From positions 17,316,731 to 17,380,730 of the forward strand of contig NC_052671.1 of the NCBI RefSeq assembly GCF_016802725.1: 64,000 nt of DNA. The letters are read 5' to 3'. The translations under genes were made by a program, and so were the position numbers. Of the stretch, positions 61,494 to 64,000 are shown piece by piece. This DNA comes from Solenopsis invicta (Eukaryota; Arthropoda; Insecta; Hymenoptera; Formicidae). Position 1 is the stretch's first letter, and every line of letters starts with the position of its first letter. The notes under the pieces are model-generated. The model was not told where the DNA came from. It was given only the letters and a program-made list of their open reading frames with translations, and searched no databases.

Positions 61494-61729
61494 GCCTATT
61501 GGACAAGCCGGATTGAATGCTTTTATGAACACCTGAGAGAGAGAAAAAGACTGTTACGAGTTACGAGTCGAACCGTTCACTTACCACGTGCCATATTGTA
61601 CTGAATATTAAAAAGATTATTAAAAGAGTTCCTATTCTTGTTAAACGTTCATATATTGTGTCGTTTCTTCCTCAAACATCCTCCAGACGTAGTAATAAGC
61701 TCGAGCTACTTTTATAGATACGCAGAACA
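61494..61729 (+). repeat. Candidate 5' LTR of CsRn1-like element
   Basis: Starts TGTGGCGTACG and ends CGCAGAACA, with a TGTTACGAG-rich interior. Boundaries are inferred from the primer site seven bases downstream; the second LTR is outside the window, so this is untested. Confidence 0.4.
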
Positions 61730-61736
61730 TCTATAT

Positions 61737-61750
61737 TGGTGACCCCGTTA
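61737..61750 (+). other. Primer binding site, tRNA-Trp type
   Basis: TGGTGACCCCGTTA matches the start of the tRNA-Trp-complementary site TGGTGACCCCG used by the CsRn1 clade of Gypsy elements; the last bases differ. Confidence 0.6.
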
Positions 61751-61809
61751 CAACATGAGCACGTGTCGCCCGTATAAAGATACACGGTGCGAGTCAGGAG
61801 GCCGAAGTA

Positions 61810-62712
61810 ATGCCGATAGAGCACTCGCCGACCAGGCAGAAAGAAGAAGACACGAAAACCTCAAACTTATCTCCCATCGGTGAGCCGGCTAACCTCAATC
61901 TAGGAACAATGAACACCGGCGGCGGCGGACCACCAGACGGAAACATCAGCGCTGCACAGACGGTACGTTTACCCCCGTTTTGGAAAGATAATCCAGCCTT
62001 GTGGTTTGCGCAGGTGGAAGCTGCTTTCGCGATACATCGTATAACCGGCGATGATTCAAAGTTTCGCTATGTGGTGCTGCACGTAGACCAGTCCGTCCTT
62101 CCGTTAGTGGCCGACCTAATAGCTAACCCGCCAGCTCAGGACAAATATTCGACGCTGAAGGAACGCATCTGCACGGTCTTAGGCGAGACTAGTGCAACAA
62201 AAATCAGAAAACTCTTAGGTTCACATGAGATAGGAGACGAGAAACCCTCGATCTTTCTCCAGCGACTACGTAATCTGGCAGCAGGTCAAGTGACAGACGA
62301 TATTTTGAAATCCATATTCATGGAACAACTCCCAGAAAATGTGCGTACGATACTGGCGATCAGCGAAGTTCAAGATTTAGCAAAATTAGCGGTACAAGCG
62401 GACAAGATAATAGAAATGGCTAAACCATCTTCATCAACAATTCAAGCAGTCAGCGGAGGACAAAATAATTCCGACAAGCTACTAAAAAAAATAGTAGAAT
62501 TGAAACAACAAGTTAAGAAGATCGCACTAAGGGACAGGCAACGTAGCGGATCCCGTGGACGAACACTAAGCCGAGGCCGCGCAAAACAACAAGGTAACAA
62601 TGACAGCAATAAGTCATCGGAATATTGTTACTACCATAATAAGTTCGGAGATAAAGCATTTAAGTGCACCCCCCCATGTTCGTACAACAAAACAAAATCG
62701 TTGGAAAACTAA
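61810..62712 (+). CDS. gag: Gag of CsRn1-like Gypsy retrotransposon
   Basis: 300 aa. Retrotransposon Gag domain from about residue 55 (LPPFWKDNPALWFAQVEAAF) to 200, Lys-rich linker, and a C-terminal CYYH...CTPPC motif, the CHCC box that replaces the CCHC knuckle in the CsRn1 clade. Overlaps Pol by 49 bp in another frame, so Pol would need a -1 ribosomal frameshift. Confidence 0.88.
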   Translation: MPIEHSPTRQKEEDTKTSNLSPIGEPANLNLGTMNTGGGGPPDGNISAAQTVRLPPFWKDNPALWFAQVEAAFAIHRITGDDSKFRYVVLHVDQSVLPLVADLIANPPAQDKYSTLKERICTVLGETSATKIRKLLGSHEIGDEKPSIFLQRLRNLAAGQVTDDILKSIFMEQLPENVRTILAISEVQDLAKLAVQADKIIEMAKPSSSTIQAVSGGQNNSDKLLKKIVELKQQVKKIALRDRQRSGSRGRTLSRGRAKQQGNNDSNKSSEYCYYHNKFGDKAFKCTPPCSYNKTKSLEN

Positions 62713-64000
62713 AATCGCCGCCACGAATCCAGACGGCCGTCGGCGGATCAACAAAAAGCAAACGTCTGGCTATAACAGATAAGAAAGATGGCATTACATA
62801 TTTAATAGATACTGGAGCGGATATGTCAGTCATCCCAAAAAGACTAGTGAGAGGAGCACTCCAACCCACAGATTTTCAGTTATTCGCAGCAAATAACACT
62901 GTTATAAAAACCTATGGTAACCGGACACGCGTCTTAGATTTAGGCTTGCGACGCCCGTTCAGATGGCAATTTATTGTAGCCGACGTTGTTCAACCAATTA
63001 TAGGCGCAGATTTTTTAGCGCACCATGGAATTCTGCCAGACCTCAAAAATAGAAGACTGATTGACGAGCTAACCTCGCTAAAGGTGACAGCCCGTTTAGC
63101 AGTGGGGAAGCATACGAAAATTGCAACAATTAATGAAGACTGCAGAATTAAAGAACTTCTAAGCAAATACATCGAAATCACTCGACCTACTGCACTTAAG
63201 AAGACCACACACAACGTGAAACATTATATTGGCACTAAAGGACAACCAACCGCAGAGAGGCCACGTAGGTTAACCCCGGCGAAGTACGCGGCTGCAAAAC
63301 GAGAATTCGAAACTATGTTGGCGCAAGGGATATGCCAACCCTCTTCATCGCAATGGGCAAGTCCATTACACCTCGTCCAGAAAAGTAGCGGAGAATGGAG
63401 GCCATGCGGAGATTTCCGAAGATGAAACAGCACGACAGTTGCAGATAAGTACCCGCTTCCGCATATACAGGATATCACGCATCAATTGCACGGGTGCACG
63501 ATTTTCAGCAAAATAGATTTAATAAAGGCACATTATCAAATTCCAGTGGCCGAGGAAGACCGCCATAAAACTGCAGTAACCACGCCATTTGGATTGCGCA
63601 ACGCGGCGCAAACCTTTCAAAGATTTCTGGTACACAGTACTTAGGGGACTTGACTTTTGCCGCAGCTACATCGACGACCTGCTAGTGACATCTAAAGACG
63701 AAGAGGAACATCGAAAACATCTCGAGCTGGTATTTCAACGTTTAAAGGATTACGGCCTATCAATCAACGTAGCCAAAAGTAAGTTTGCGGAACGAGAGGT
63801 AGAATACCTTGGATATACAATAAATAAAGATGGTATACACCCAACTGCCGACAGAGTCAAAGCAATAATAGAGTTCGAAAAACCGAAAAACATCAGTGAA
63901 CTCAGAAGATACCTCGGAATCATTAATTTTTACCACAGATTCATCAAAGATGCGGCAGCTATATTAGCACCCTTAAATAAATACCTCATAGGAGCTAAGA
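62664..64000 (+). pseudogene. pol: Pol of CsRn1-like element, broken, runs off the window
   Basis: Protease YLIDTGADMSVIP (about 62800-62840), then reverse transcriptase. A TGA at 63423-63425 follows CGDFRR where the family has Leu-Asn, and a small indel near 63635 (after TFQRF) shifts the frame; the motif SYIDDLLV and the rest (LGIINFYHRFIK) continue open in the new frame to 64000. RNase H, integrase and 3' LTR lie beyond the window. Confidence 0.85.

Overview
The window reads as a eukaryotic, probably insect, repeat island. Nearly every recognisable gene belongs to a transposable element. Spliceosomal introns, insect-type LTR retrotransposons, a DIRS element and several Polinton/Maverick elements all fit an arthropod; ant or other Hymenoptera is a guess. 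No host gene, rRNA, tRNA or CRISPR array was found.

The elements are nested, and the order can be read from junctions and target-site duplications (TSDs). The oldest visible layer is a Polinton remnant, 'E' (301-14128). It is hit by a Polinton 'G' whose end lies at 300 (TSD CTTATC), a 150-bp TAA-flanked MITE (2270-2419), a Gypsy-type endogenous retrovirus with env (3051-12732, TSD ACAT), and Polinton 'B' starting at 14129. Polinton B (14129 to about 55.8 kb, with an unclear or chimeric right end up to 58425) carries a TTAA-flanked DNA transposon in its left terminal repeat (14543-19001). A 22.6-kb Polinton 'C' (29164-51739, TSD ATTGTC) sits inside its major capsid gene, and a foldback MITE lies in the rest of that gene. 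Polinton C carries a complete DIRS-type tyrosine-recombinase retrotransposon (30086-34803) in its own left terminal repeat. The last 2.5 kb hold the start of a CsRn1-like Gypsy element.

Polinton C is the best preserved. From left to right its genes are an acidic terminal-repeat gene (-), a VDLQGF-family protein (-), major capsid (-), penton-like minor capsid (-), adenovirus-type protease (-), a phospholipase A2/pVI-like protein (-), a small ORF (-), packaging ATPase (+), a 372-aa protein (+), an 86-aa protein (+), integrase with chromodomain (+), protein-primed DNA polymerase B (-), small Cys-rich proteins (-), a PC4-like conserved gene (+) and two acidic HPPPP proteins (+). This is a virus-like set for replication, integration, DNA packaging and capsid assembly. 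The capsid genes carry single stop codons and the polymerase a one-base frameshift, so the copy is recently dead or nearly so. Polinton B carries the same set in mirror order and is more decayed.

The least described material lies at the Polinton ends: a family of terminal-repeat genes for acidic, proline-run proteins with a duplicated helix-like module; a 71-bp hairpin-bounded segment found in both orientations upstream of them; arrays of short palindromes and of CCGCGG units; and a three-copy gene family with a conserved first intron. Also notable are an acidic, apparently spliced gene antisense to the Gypsy pol-env interval, and a transposase joined to a DEDDh exonuclease.
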